Shown here piece after piece: positions 48,984-58,153 of a stretch of DNA of 58,566 nucleotides (positions are counted from its first letter, which is position 1; the number at the start of each line of letters is the position of its first letter). Origin of the DNA: CAYHSW01 sp964431075 (GTDB lineage Bacteria; Patescibacteriota; Microgenomatia; JAMCZE01); contig CAYSID010000001.1 in the NCBI GenBank assembly GCA_964431075.1, positions 1 through 58,566 on the forward strand, written 5' to 3'. The position numbers and the translations under genes were made by a program. Under the pieces are notes generated by a model. The model did no database searches. It saw nothing but the letters and a program-made list of their open reading frames with translations, and was not told the origin of the DNA.

Positions 48984-50286
48984 CCATCGATTTTACCATA
49001 GGAACAGGATAATTGTTCTGACTATTGCCAAAAGCCAAAATAAAAATGGTAAAAAAGAGAGATAAAAACACAATGGTGCTAATAAAAGCCGTTAGCCCGA
49101 CAGCCCAACCACGTTTTACTCCCAAAACGATACCGGGCAAAAACAGCAGTAATCCATATATGGCGAAAGAAATAATGGCCAAAAAAATTCCTGTTATTAA
49201 ATTAAATCTTGAAAATGCCATTTCCCTATAACCTAAAGAATACGAGGAATTTTGTGTTAAAAACCATAATAAAAATGTGTACCCTGAAATTACCGCCGCA
49301 GCGGAAAAACCGATCATTCCTGCCAAAACAAAATTGTTTTTGGCAAATAATTTTCCAATCAATCCAATAATTCCAATAAGACCAATTAATCCAATTAGTC
49401 CAATTACCAATTCTTTCCAATAATTCTTCCAATTGGCATCGGCGTAAGAACCGGTGGTGGAATAAGATTCTAAAGGCATTAAATTGGAAGCGGTTTTATT
49501 AATCTGCCCCCAACCAATTTGCTGATAAAAACTATCAAATTGAGCATTGGGAACCGCCATCCCCTTATCCGCCATCATCGGCGCCATTTCAAATCTGTAA
49601 TTAACATTGCTTCGTTGCCCGCGCAATATCAGGTCTGAATCCGTGCTAATCCCAACGGTCAAATTTCTTATTTTGTCATTGACTTTTAAAGTTTCAAAAG
49701 TGTAGTCAAATCCGCCGATTAAATTCTTTCTGGCAAAACCAAATCCGCGAAAATAAAGTAAATAACTACCCGATCCTCCTGGCTTAATAGGTTGGGGCAA
49801 CATAACACTTAGGGTGTCTCCTTCATAAACCGAGGTGGCTTTTTGGTATTTCGCCTGCCCCCACATTTGATAATAATCCGGCTCCTGAAATTGTATGCAG
49901 TTTTTTATTTCCCCCACATCCCCTAATACCCCGATTTCCCTTACTCCCCCAATACAATACTTTTCTTTTACAACTTGATACGCAAAAATATCGGTGGGAT
50001 TTATTTTTGGAACCCGTAAATCAATCTTGGAAATTGGGGTCTCAGAGTTATTGGTCAAAATTGCTTTAAGGGAAACAACCGCTTCCCCGTTGCCGCGAAA
50101 CGAAACGGAATAATAGTGATCCTGCCCGAAAATATTCGGAATTTGTTGTGGCGCAATATAATCCGGCGGCATTGGAGCAATGGCCGATTGACCGGTCACC
50201 ATCGTTGGCGTTGTGTCAATCATAACCGCTTTAACCGTCGCCGGCATCATGAGGACAATTAAAATAATTACAACAAAGTTCTTCAC
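48931..50286 (-). CDS. Membrane protein with large extracellular domain
   Basis: A 451-aa protein with a signal peptide (1-20), a beta-rich extracellular region (about 45-275) and four C-terminal membrane helices (about 290-430). The first of these carries IGLIGLIGLIGIIGLIG, encoded by a tandem TTGGATTAA-like repeat. GGVREIGVLGDVGEI in the ectodomain is from a related repeat. Both ends overlap neighbours (glyA by 53 and tmk by 56 bases). The function is unknown. Confidence 0.75.
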   Translation of the reverse strand: MKNFVVIILIVLMMPATVKAVMIDTTPTMVTGQSAIAPMPPDYIAPQQIPNIFGQDHYYSVSFRGNGEAVVSLKAILTNNSETPISKIDLRVPKINPTDIFAYQVVKEKYCIGGVREIGVLGDVGEIKNCIQFQEPDYYQMWGQAKYQKATSVYEGDTLSVMLPQPIKPGGSGSYLLYFRGFGFARKNLIGGFDYTFETLKVNDKIRNLTVGISTDSDLILRGQRSNVNYRFEMAPMMADKGMAVPNAQFDSFYQQIGWGQINKTASNLMPLESYSTTGSYADANWKNYWKELVIGLIGLIGLIGIIGLIGKLFAKNNFVLAGMIGFSAAAVISGYTFLLWFLTQNSSYSLGYREMAFSRFNLITGIFLAIISFAIYGLLLFLPGIVLGVKRGWAVGLTAFISTIVFLSLFFTIFILAFGNSQNNYPVPMVKSMDAGSAVQINPGRVPATE

Positions 50287-50899
50287 TTATAATTTTATAC
50301 ACCCTTTCAGACACCTCGTCAACCGAACCATCACCGTCTACAACTCTAACAATTTTTTTATATTTTTCAGCCACTTCTAAGTACCCGTTTCTTACCTTAA
50401 TAAAAAATGGTTTTTTAAAACTCTCGAACTTGTCTCCTGCTTGGTCTTTGGCTCTTCTTAACGCAGTATCAATTTTTGTATCGATAAAAAGAACCATGTC
50501 AGGCCAAAGATTATCGATTGCTGATTCATTTATTTTTAACACTAAATCAAGGCCTAGACCTCGACCGAACCCTTGGTAGGCCATACTTGTGAAAAACGAT
50601 CTGTCCGAAATCATAATTCCCCCGCGTTTTAAAACCGGAGCAACTATTTTTCTTAAGGTCTGTGCTCTTGACGCCGCGTAAAGATACTGTTCGCAAATCG
50701 GTTCCATTTCTTCATCGAAGGGGGTCACTTGGACAACTTTTCTTATTTCCTGGGCAATCTCTGTTCCCCCCGGTTCTTTTGTCCAGACAATTTCCTTTTT
50801 GGGAAATTCTTGTTTGAGTTTTTCAAAAAGTATTTTGCTCTGTGTAGTCTTTCCGCAACCGACGATCCCTTCAAAAACAAGATAAAATCCTTTTCTCAT
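50231..50899 (-). CDS. tmk: Thymidylate kinase
   Basis: A 222-aa kinase converting dTMP to dTDP. The P loop EGIVGCGKTT is at about 10-19, with the DR(S/Y) motif DRSFFTSMAYQG and a LID-like region with Arg residues. The C-terminal ~14 residues run over the next gene and may be an extension of no importance. Confidence 0.93.
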   Translation of the reverse strand: MRKGFYLVFEGIVGCGKTTQSKILFEKLKQEFPKKEIVWTKEPGGTEIAQEIRKVVQVTPFDEEMEPICEQYLYAASRAQTLRKIVAPVLKRGGIMISDRSFFTSMAYQGFGRGLGLDLVLKINESAIDNLWPDMVLFIDTKIDTALRRAKDQAGDKFESFKKPFFIKVRNGYLEVAEKYKKIVRVVDGDGSVDEVSERVYKIISEELCCNYFNCPHDAGDG

Positions 50900-50944
50900 G
50901 CTTATTATCTTTCTAAATTACCAGTTTTAATTTATAATTTAAAG

Positions 50945-52666
50945 ATGCAAACGAAGTGGGATTTGACACAGTTTTATAAATCAATTAATGATCCGAAGAT
51001 CGAAGAGGATAAAAAGGTGGTTTTGGAAAAGGCCAGAGAGTTTGCGGCGAAGTGGCGGGGCCGAATGGACTATCTTTCTGACCCAGTCATTTTAAAAGAA
51101 GCCCTTGACGATTATTGCGAGTTTTGCAAACTTTATGCCAACGGCGGCAACCCCTATTATTACTTAAAATTAGCAAACACTCTCGATCAAATTAACCCCT
51201 TTTTAAAAGCCAAGGTAAATAAAGTTTCGGAACTGGCCATAGAGGTTCAAAACATTACGCAATTTTTTGAATTATCTTTAGCAAATATCAAATTTGACAA
51301 ATATGACCAATTCGATAAATATTCCCATTTTCTGGGAAAAATCGTTCGGCAAAAACCTCATTTGCTATCGGATAAAGAAGAAAAAATCATGAATTTAAAA
51401 TCCCTTCCCGCTTACGATTTCTGGGTCGAAATGACTGAAAAATTTTTATCCCGGGAAAATATTTCCGTTTTGCAATCGCAGATGACAGACAAAAACAAAA
51501 AAATTCGTGTCGCCGCGGCAAAGAAATTTACTAAAATTATGGAAAAATATTCCGATGTCGCCGAGCATGAATTAAATGCGATTCTACAAGATAAAAAGAC
51601 TAACGATGATCTTAGGCGCTATGATCGGCCGGATAAATCAAGACATTTGACTGATGATATTGAATCCGAAATCGTCGATACCTTAGTTAAAACCGTTTCC
51701 GCAAATTTTAATATTTCTCATAATTATTACAAACTAAAAACCAAAATTTTAGGCATTAAAAAACTGAATTATTATGAACGCAACATGCCGGTTGGCAAAT
51801 TTAATAAAAAATTTACTCTTGAAGAAACAACGAATTTAATAACTAAAACTTTTGGCAAAATTGATCCAGAATTTCAAGAAATATTTTTAAAATTATTAAA
51901 ATGTGGGCAAATAGATTTTTTGCCGAAGAAAGGCAAAGTTTCCGGCGCCGCCTGCTGGCATAATTTGGTTTCCCAACCGACATTTTTATTTCAAAATTTT
52001 ACCGGTAAGCTTCGCGATATTACTACTCTTGCTCACGAAATGGGGCATGCCATAAATAATGAATTAATTCGCGAAAAGCAAAACGCTTTAAACTTTGGGA
52101 CCCCAATATCAACAGCGGAAGTGGCGTCAACCTTCTTCGAGGACTTTATTATTCAGGAGATTTTAAAAACAGCATCGTCAAAAGCAAAACTTTCTATTCT
52201 TATGGAAAAACTCGATGATGATATCTCCACCATTTTTAGACAAGTAGCTCTTTATAATTTTGAGACTGAACTGCATAAGACTTTTAGAGAAAAAGGTTAT
52301 TTATCAAAAGATGAAATTAACAAACTATTTGTTAAACACATGAAATCCTATTGCGGCGCGGCGGTAGAAGTTGACAAGGGGGCTTTAAATTGGTGGGTCT
52401 ACTGGTCTCACATCCGCTACTATTTTTATGTCTACTCCTACGCCGGCGGCCTTTTAATTTCCAAAAATTTACAAGACAAAATAAGAAATGATCCAAAATT
52501 TATTTCCAATGTCAAAGAATTTTTAGGGGCCGGTCTTTCAGAATCTCCCAAAAACATTTTCGCCAAACTGGGAATTGATATCGGTGATCCGAACTTTTGG
52601 CAAACAGGAATTGATGAAGTAAAAGCCCTGTTACAACAAGCTAAAAACCTCTATTCTAACCAATAA
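50945..52666 (+). CDS. pepF: M3-family oligoendopeptidase (PepF-like)
   Basis: About 574 aa from MQTKWDLTQFYKSINDPKIE. The longer frame back to 50729 lies inside tmk and is rejected. The zinc motif is HEMGH (LAHEMGHAINNEL) with the second-ligand Glu region TAEVASTFFEDF. It cuts short cytoplasmic peptides and supplies amino acids, fitting a host-dependent lifestyle. Confidence 0.92.
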   Translation: MQTKWDLTQFYKSINDPKIEEDKKVVLEKAREFAAKWRGRMDYLSDPVILKEALDDYCEFCKLYANGGNPYYYLKLANTLDQINPFLKAKVNKVSELAIEVQNITQFFELSLANIKFDKYDQFDKYSHFLGKIVRQKPHLLSDKEEKIMNLKSLPAYDFWVEMTEKFLSRENISVLQSQMTDKNKKIRVAAAKKFTKIMEKYSDVAEHELNAILQDKKTNDDLRRYDRPDKSRHLTDDIESEIVDTLVKTVSANFNISHNYYKLKTKILGIKKLNYYERNMPVGKFNKKFTLEETTNLITKTFGKIDPEFQEIFLKLLKCGQIDFLPKKGKVSGAACWHNLVSQPTFLFQNFTGKLRDITTLAHEMGHAINNELIREKQNALNFGTPISTAEVASTFFEDFIIQEILKTASSKAKLSILMEKLDDDISTIFRQVALYNFETELHKTFREKGYLSKDEINKLFVKHMKSYCGAAVEVDKGALNWWVYWSHIRYYFYVYSYAGGLLISKNLQDKIRNDPKFISNVKEFLGAGLSESPKNIFAKLGIDIGDPNFWQTGIDEVKALLQQAKNLYSNQ

Positions 52667-52668
52667 TC

Positions 52669-52716
52669 CGCACGTGCGTAATTTTGGTTAATTATTACTA
52701 ATAATAAGCACGTGCT
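52669..52716. promoter_or_regulatory. Two GCACGTGC palindromes before Nudix gene
   Basis: CGCACGTGCG (52669-52678) and AGCACGTGCT (52707-52716), 28 bases apart in the AT-rich gap between pepF and the Nudix gene. Each is a perfect ten-base palindrome. A third, TGCACGTGCA, precedes hisS. They are possible binding sites for a dimeric regulator. Confidence 0.45.
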
Positions 52717-52744
52717 AAAGATTTGTTATGCTATATTTAAAAGC

Positions 52745-53209
52745 ATGAAAGTCTCGGCGGGGCTGCTTATGTATCAAAAAGTTCCAGCGGCGGGCAAGGT
52801 GACGGCCCAGGTTTTTCTTGTGCATTTTGGCGGACCGTTTTGGAAAAATAAAGACAACGGTGCTTGGCATATTCCGAAAGGGCTTATTGAACCTGACGAA
52901 AATATATTGGTATGTGCAATACGGGAGTTTTGTGAAGAAACCAGCTTCGAAAGAGGACCTCTTGCGAATTCAATTTTTAGAGATCTTGGATTTGTTGAGT
53001 ATAACAACAAAAAGGTCTATTGTTTCGCTTTCGAAAGCGATCTACCCAAAGACTTTGTTTTTAAAAGTAATAAAATCTCCACAAGGCTGCCTGCCGGCAG
53101 GCAGGGCTGGCCGGAAAATGATCGCGGGCAATTTTTTCCAATTGACGAAGCGATGTTAAAAATCCTCCCCGCGCAAAAAGTGTTTTTGGAGAGATTAGTA
53201 AATTTATAG
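52745..53209 (+). CDS. Nudix hydrolase
   Basis: About 154 aa from MKVSAGLLMYQKVPAAG, resembling the diadenosine-polyphosphate/MutT-like branch. The Nudix box is GLIEPDENILVCAIREFCEE (about 40-59). LPAGRQG near 116-122 comes from a palindromic repeat inserted in frame, after the catalytic helix. The substrate cannot be assigned. Confidence 0.88.
   Translation: MKVSAGLLMYQKVPAAGKVTAQVFLVHFGGPFWKNKDNGAWHIPKGLIEPDENILVCAIREFCEETSFERGPLANSIFRDLGFVEYNNKKVYCFAFESDLPKDFVFKSNKISTRLPAGRQGWPENDRGQFFPIDEAMLKILPAQKVFLERLVNL
53087..53104. repeat. In-frame CTGCCTGCCGGCAGGCAG palindrome in Nudix gene
   Basis: An 18-base perfect palindrome encoding LPAGRQ, the same element as in proS (42537-42552). Confidence 0.88.
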
Positions 53210-53575
53210 TTTCTTTGCCAACCTTAATTGTTCTACTATAAACCTCGTCCCATCGGACAATTTTAAATCTTCTGGGCTTTCACTCCACATGATTTTTTCA
53301 ATTTCATGGCCTGGTATTGGTCGATCTAACAGTTCGGCTTCATAGCAACAACACAACATTCTCTTTCCGCTCGTTGGTGTTTTTATTTCAAATTTTATAA
53401 ATAGTTCTCAGAAACTAATTCGAGAATTCATTTCTTCTAACGCCTCTCTCTGTACATTCTTGATGCGTTTCCCCATCTTCCAATTTTCCCCCAACGGAGT
53501 CCAAACACCATTATTGCTAAGGGTTAACAGCATTTGACCATTTTTAATTATAATTAATCCAATTACTTTTTTCAT
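53204..53575 (-). pseudogene. Nudix gene broken by in-frame TGA
   Basis: Reading through one TGA (53408-53410) gives 123 residues in one frame: MKKVIGLIIIKNGQMLL..., a Nudix-like box with REALEEM, then after the stop ELFIKFEIKTPTSGKRMLCC and IEKIMWSESPEDLKLSDG to TAA. The 55 residues before and 67 after are both coding-like. UGA is a normal stop elsewhere in the window, so a nonsense mutation is the simplest reading. It lies tail to tail with an intact Nudix gene. Confidence 0.75.
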
Positions 53576-53581
53576 TTTGTG

Positions 53582-54007
53582 CTATTGTCCTGTTGTCCCG
53601 AAGCCGCCTCTGGAAATTATTTCCATTTTTTCTACCTCTAAAAATTTTGCTTGAGAAATTTTAACTAAAATTCCTTGCGCGATGCGCCATCCCCGCTCGA
53701 GATGGACTGTTTTGGTTCCAATATTAACAACCTGAACCCGAAGTTCGTCCTCTTCCCCGCAATAATCCTGATCAACAACTCCGGCGGAAATAATTAAATT
53801 ATATTTTGATGTCGTGGAACTTCGGGGGGCGATCCATAAAAAGTGGCCTTTGGGGATTTTAATCCCGATTCCTGTGGGAACTAATTTAACCTCTTTTGGT
53901 TTAATTACTTCGGCATTTCTGACGTACAGATCAAAGGCAACCGATCCGGCGGTTTTGTATTCCGGTATCGGCAAACCTTGGTCAAACCTTTTTATTTTGA
54001 TTTTCAT
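53582..54007 (-). CDS. dut: dUTP diphosphatase
   Basis: A 141-aa trimeric dUTPase, removing dUTP and making dUMP. Motifs: AGSVAFDLY (about 20-28), PRSSTT (about 61-66), GVVDQDYCGE (about 76-85), RIAQGILVK and the C-terminal RGGFGTTGQ. It overlaps the pyrG 3' end by 26 bases. Confidence 0.94.
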   Translation of the reverse strand: MKIKIKRFDQGLPIPEYKTAGSVAFDLYVRNAEVIKPKEVKLVPTGIGIKIPKGHFLWIAPRSSTTSKYNLIISAGVVDQDYCGEEDELRVQVVNIGTKTVHLERGWRIAQGILVKISQAKFLEVEKMEIISRGGFGTTGQ

Positions 54008-55604
54008 ATTTTAAACACGCCTCTAAAAAGCCAATAAACAACGGGTGCGGGGTTAAAGGACGGGATTGAAGTTCAGGATGATATTGGGTGGCGATAAAAA
54101 AGGGATGATCAAAAATTTCGATGGCTTCAACTAATTTTCCATCAGGAGATGTGGCGGCAATTTTTAACCCATTTTTTTCTAATAATTTTTTATATTTATT
54201 ATTTAACTCATAGCGATGCCGATGGCGTTCTAAAACTTTTTCTTGTTTATAAATGTCAAATAATTTTGACTTTTTATTAAGGACGGCGGGCCATTGGCCA
54301 AGGCGTATTGTTCCCCCATATTGACGTTTTTCCAGATATTTTTTCTGGTTTTTCATAACATGAATCACGGGATATTTTGTCTTCGGATCAACTTCTTCGG
54401 AATTGGCGTTCTTTAAATGACAAACATTACGGGCAAATTCGATGACCGCCATCTGCATACCAAAACACAAGCCCAAATAAGGAATTTTATTTTCCCGGGC
54501 AAACTGCACCGCTTTTATTTTTCCCTCCACCCCCCGGCTCCCCCATCCTTGAGGAACGATAAGTCCATCAATATTTTTTAAATTAATTTCATTTTCGCTA
54601 TCAATCCATTCAACATCAACTTTTAAATTTAAATAAGCTCCGGCGTGTTTTAACGCCTCCAAAACCGAAACGTATGAGTCGGCAAGGTTATAATCGCCGG
54701 ATTTAAAATATTTTGCCGCCACGCCCACAGTCACCGTCTTACCCTGCCGGGAATAATTTTTGACCATCCGGCGCCATTTCGGCATCACCTGATTTTTAGT
54801 TTTTGGGACCAATCTCAGTTTATGGCAAACTTTTTCCGCCATGCCCTGATCGTCCAAAACAATCGGGACTTCGTAAACACTCGCAGAATCGGGGTCCAAA
54901 ATCAAATCGTCAATGGAGACGTTGCAAAATAAGGCGATTTTATCCGCCCGTTTTTTGTCCACCGGGCGATCTGATCGGGCCACAATCAGGTCCGGCTGGA
55001 TACCCATCGAGTTGAGAATGTGGACTGAAGTTTGTGCCGGTTTACTTTTTAACTCCCCTACCGTCTTGATAAAGGGCAAATAAGTGACATGAACGTTTAA
55101 AACGTCGGCAAAGTTTTTCAGCTTTAAAATCCTGGCCGCTTCAAAAAAAATTCCGTTTTGATATTCGCCGACGGTTCCGCCGAGTTCGATAACCACAACA
55201 TCCGCACCGATATTTTCTCCGGCTTTTTGTAAACGGGTGATTATTTCATTCGTTACATGGGGAATGGCTTCAACCGTATCACCACCGTACTCAAAAGCCC
55301 GCTCTTTACGCAGCACCTCGCCGTAAATTTGCCCGGTGGTTATATAATTTTGCCGCGGCAAATCCTCCCCCAAAAACCGTTCATAGTTGCCCATATCCTG
55401 ATCGGTTTCCATGCCATCAGCCAAAACAAAAGTTTCGCCGTGTTCCTGCGGCCGCAAGGTTCCGGCGTCCATATTTAAATACATGTCAATTTTTACCGGC
55501 GCGACTTTTAACCCAAGATTTTTAAGAAGTAAAGACAACGAGGCAGTGACAATCCCTTTCCCTAAACCGGATATAACCCCACCTGATACAAAAATATACT
55601 TCAT
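53982..55604 (-). CDS. pyrG: CTP synthase
   Basis: About 540 aa from MKYIFVSGGVISGLGKGIV. The synthetase domain (1-270) is followed by a glutamine amidotransferase with the Cys of LGLCFGMQ (about 385) and a late HPE (QYHPEL). It makes CTP from UTP and glutamine. It follows topA by a four-base overlap and precedes dut, linking nucleotide supply genes. Confidence 0.96.
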   Translation of the reverse strand: MKYIFVSGGVISGLGKGIVTASLSLLLKNLGLKVAPVKIDMYLNMDAGTLRPQEHGETFVLADGMETDQDMGNYERFLGEDLPRQNYITTGQIYGEVLRKERAFEYGGDTVEAIPHVTNEIITRLQKAGENIGADVVVIELGGTVGEYQNGIFFEAARILKLKNFADVLNVHVTYLPFIKTVGELKSKPAQTSVHILNSMGIQPDLIVARSDRPVDKKRADKIALFCNVSIDDLILDPDSASVYEVPIVLDDQGMAEKVCHKLRLVPKTKNQVMPKWRRMVKNYSRQGKTVTVGVAAKYFKSGDYNLADSYVSVLEALKHAGAYLNLKVDVEWIDSENEINLKNIDGLIVPQGWGSRGVEGKIKAVQFARENKIPYLGLCFGMQMAVIEFARNVCHLKNANSEEVDPKTKYPVIHVMKNQKKYLEKRQYGGTIRLGQWPAVLNKKSKLFDIYKQEKVLERHRHRYELNNKYKKLLEKNGLKIAATSPDGKLVEAIEIFDHPFFIATQYHPELQSRPLTPHPLFIGFLEACLKYENQNKKV

Positions 55605-57478
55605 TTTGGCTTTGTCCACGACGCAAAATCGCAATTGGGATAATTACTACACCCGTAAAAGGTTTTGTGGGATTTGGTTTTTTTAATAATTACTTCGCCG
55701 GTTTGGCATTTGGGACATTGCATATTAATTTTATTAACAAGTGTTTTTGTGGTTTTGCAATCCGGAAATTTGGAGCAGGCAAGAAATTTACCGAATTTTC
55801 CGATGCGAATAACCATGTCTGCGCCACATTTGGGACATTTTTCCCCGGAAACTTCGGCCGCGATTTTTACCCGTTCCGCCGTGTCCCCGACGGTTTTCAA
55901 CTGGTTTTCAAAGGGGCCGTAAAATTCGCGAATCACCGGCACCCACTCCTTTTCCCCATTGGCAATTTCGTCTAAAGAATTCTCCATTTTAGCCGTGAAT
56001 TGATAATCCAAAATGTTGGCAAAATTAGTCATCAAAAATTCATTGGCGGCCAGGCCGAGAGCCGTCGGTACAAGTTTTTTTTCTTCCTTCTCGACATACT
56101 GGCGTTCCTGAATAGTTGAGATAATCGGGGCGTAAGTTGACGGCCGGCCGATGCCGAATTCTTCCAACGCTTTTATTAAAGATGCCTCCGTGTATCTTGG
56201 CGGCGGCTCGGTAAAATGCTGTGACGGCAATAATTCTAATAATTTTAAAACCTGGTCTTTTGTCAATTCCGGCAATTCCTCGGCTTTATCCCGATCAAAC
56301 AATTTCTGCCAACCATCAAAAATCACTCGCGAGCCATTTGCTCTAAATAAATAATCATTAGATTTTATGTCAACACTCGTCTGTTCGTAAACAGCGTCGG
56401 ACATTTGGCAGGCAATAAAGCGGTTCCGGACTAATTCAAATAGTCTTTTTTGGTCCCGATCCAAATCAATTTTGGTTAAAATGGTTGGTCGGATTGCTTC
56501 GTGGGCCTCTTGGGCAACTTTAGATTTAGTTTTATAAAAATTAGCCTTTTCAGGAATGTAATTTTGTCCGTATTGTCCGGCAATAAACTGTCTTACAGCG
56601 TCTACGGCGTCTGTTGCAAGATTCGTCGAGTCCGTCCGGTGATAAGTTATTAACCCCTCCTCATATAAATTTTGGGCGATCTGCATCGTTCGTTTGGCGG
56701 TCCACCCAAACAGATTACTTGCAGCCTGCTGTAACGTGGACGTGGTAAACGGCGGATATGGATTTCGTCTAACCTCTTTTTTTGTGACTTCTTCAATCTT
56801 AAACTCTGAAACTTTTAAACTTTCAATCAGTTTGTCTGCTTCTTCTTTATCTTTAATTTCTTGTTTAATTAATTTTGCTGTGAACTGCCAACCATTAACC
56901 ATGAATTTCGCCTCAAGTTCCCAATATTCTTGCGGTTTAAAGGCTTTTACTTCCATTTCTCGTTCGACAATTAAACGCACGGCGACGCTCTGAACCCGGC
57001 CGGCCGACAATCCCCGGCGGACTTTGCGCCATAAAATTGGTGATAATTTATATCCTACCAACCGGTCTAAGATTCTTCTGGCTTGTTGAGCATCAACCAG
57101 CGCCATATTAATTTCCCCAGGGTGTTGTAACGCCTCTTTGATAGCATTTTCTGTAATTTCATGAAAAGTTATTCTTTGAAATTTAGCCTTAAATAAAGAA
57201 GAAATATGCCAGGAAATCGCCTCGCCCTCTCTATCAGGATCCGTTGCTAAAATCACCAGTTTTGCCTTCTTGGCTTCGTTTTGTAAACTTTCAACTAAGG
57301 ATAGCTTTTTATCATCAACGACATAATCAGGCGTAAAATCATGCTCGGTGTCGATCCCTATTTTGCTTTTCGGCAAATCGCGGATATGCCCCATCGAGGC
57401 CATAATTTTATAATCGCTGCCCAGAAATCTTGTCAGCGTTTTGGCTTTCGTCGGCGATTCAACAATTATTAAATTCAT
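55601..57478 (-). CDS. topA: DNA topoisomerase I
   Basis: A 625-aa type IA topoisomerase. The Toprim domain starts MNLIIVESPTKAKTL and includes DPDREGE, and the nucleophile Tyr is in LITYHRTDSTNL. Two C4 zinc fingers close the protein (CPKCGADM ... CSKFPDC; CPKCQTGEV ... CSNYPNC). It relaxes negative supercoils. It is coupled to dprA, a common pairing. Confidence 0.96.
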   Translation of the reverse strand: MNLIIVESPTKAKTLTRFLGSDYKIMASMGHIRDLPKSKIGIDTEHDFTPDYVVDDKKLSLVESLQNEAKKAKLVILATDPDREGEAISWHISSLFKAKFQRITFHEITENAIKEALQHPGEINMALVDAQQARRILDRLVGYKLSPILWRKVRRGLSAGRVQSVAVRLIVEREMEVKAFKPQEYWELEAKFMVNGWQFTAKLIKQEIKDKEEADKLIESLKVSEFKIEEVTKKEVRRNPYPPFTTSTLQQAASNLFGWTAKRTMQIAQNLYEEGLITYHRTDSTNLATDAVDAVRQFIAGQYGQNYIPEKANFYKTKSKVAQEAHEAIRPTILTKIDLDRDQKRLFELVRNRFIACQMSDAVYEQTSVDIKSNDYLFRANGSRVIFDGWQKLFDRDKAEELPELTKDQVLKLLELLPSQHFTEPPPRYTEASLIKALEEFGIGRPSTYAPIISTIQERQYVEKEEKKLVPTALGLAANEFLMTNFANILDYQFTAKMENSLDEIANGEKEWVPVIREFYGPFENQLKTVGDTAERVKIAAEVSGEKCPKCGADMVIRIGKFGKFLACSKFPDCKTTKTLVNKINMQCPKCQTGEVIIKKTKSHKTFYGCSNYPNCDFASWTKPK

Positions 57479-58080
57479 AAATTTATTCCCGATAGTATAC
57501 CAGCCCCGTTGTCAAGTAAATAGTCACAACCCGGCGAGCCGGGGACGGCGAAGACATCTTTGCCCTGATCCAATGCCATGCGGGCGGTAACTAAAGCCCC
57601 GGATTTAAGTTGGGCCTCAACAACAATTATTGATTCTGACAGGCCGGAAATTATTCTGTTTCTAGCAGGGAAAGCTTGTCTCGACACGAAGCGGCCGGGG
57701 GGAATTTCCGAAACAATGGCCCCGCCGGATTCGATTATTTTAAAATAAAGCTCGCGATTTTGCGGGGGATAAATAATGTCAACGCCAGCTCCCAAAACGG
57801 CAATGGTTCGCCCGCCATTATTTATTGCCGTCCAATGAGCGACGGCATCAACCCCTAAAGCCATCCCCGAAACAATCGTGTAATTTTCCTTAATCAATTC
57901 CCTGACAATTTTTTCCGTGTTACTCCTCCCCCGCTCGGTCATATTTCTAGTCCCAACCACCCCAATCGCACTAAACACCCTAAAATCCCCAAGATAATAA
58001 AGTTTTTCCGGCGGATCAAAAATATTTTTTAAACTCTCGGGATAATTTTTTTCAGTAATTTTTACAATTTTAATTTCCAC
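57475..58080 (-). CDS. dprA: DNA-processing protein DprA
   Basis: A 201-aa protein made almost only of the Rossmann-like DprA domain: GVVGTRNMTERG, SGMALGVDAVAHWTA, VLGAGVDIIYPPQNREL, FPARNRIISGLS, and GALVTARMALDQG. The SAM and winged-helix extras of longer DprA proteins are missing. It protects incoming single-stranded DNA and loads RecA in natural transformation. It overlaps topA by four bases. Confidence 0.93.
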   Translation of the reverse strand: MEIKIVKITEKNYPESLKNIFDPPEKLYYLGDFRVFSAIGVVGTRNMTERGRSNTEKIVRELIKENYTIVSGMALGVDAVAHWTAINNGGRTIAVLGAGVDIIYPPQNRELYFKIIESGGAIVSEIPPGRFVSRQAFPARNRIISGLSESIIVVEAQLKSGALVTARMALDQGKDVFAVPGSPGCDYLLDNGAGILSGINL

Positions 58081-58108
58081 TCAATAAGAGTATTTCTTTT
58101 AGGAAGTA

Positions 58109-58137
58109 TTGACAAGAAGAAGAAGAAGAAGTAATAT
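58109..58137 (+). promoter_or_regulatory. Promoter with GAA-repeat spacer
   Basis: TTGACA (58109-58114) and TAATAT (58132-58137) are exactly 17 bases apart, and the whole spacer is a run of GAA/AGA triplets (58115-58131). Gain or loss of one triplet would make the spacing 20 or 14. The ATG at 58154 lies 16 bases after the -10. Confidence 0.65.
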
Positions 58138-58153
58138 GAAGGTATAAACTCGA

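Noticed and set aside
48947..50286. Archaeal-style multi-pass glycosyltransferase
   Set aside because: No catalytic DxD or similar motif; the hydrophobic IGLIG stretch is a repeat artefact of one helix.
50729..50944. N-terminal extension of the PepF-like protein
   Set aside because: It lies inside tmk on the other strand, its residues are atypical for M3 peptidases, and Met at 50945 begins the conserved WDLTQFY segment.
53404..53412. UGA recoding (as in Gracilibacteria) or selenocysteine
   Set aside because: Many intact genes here end with TGA, nearby genes do not contain internal TGA, and no SECIS-like hairpin is evident after the codon.
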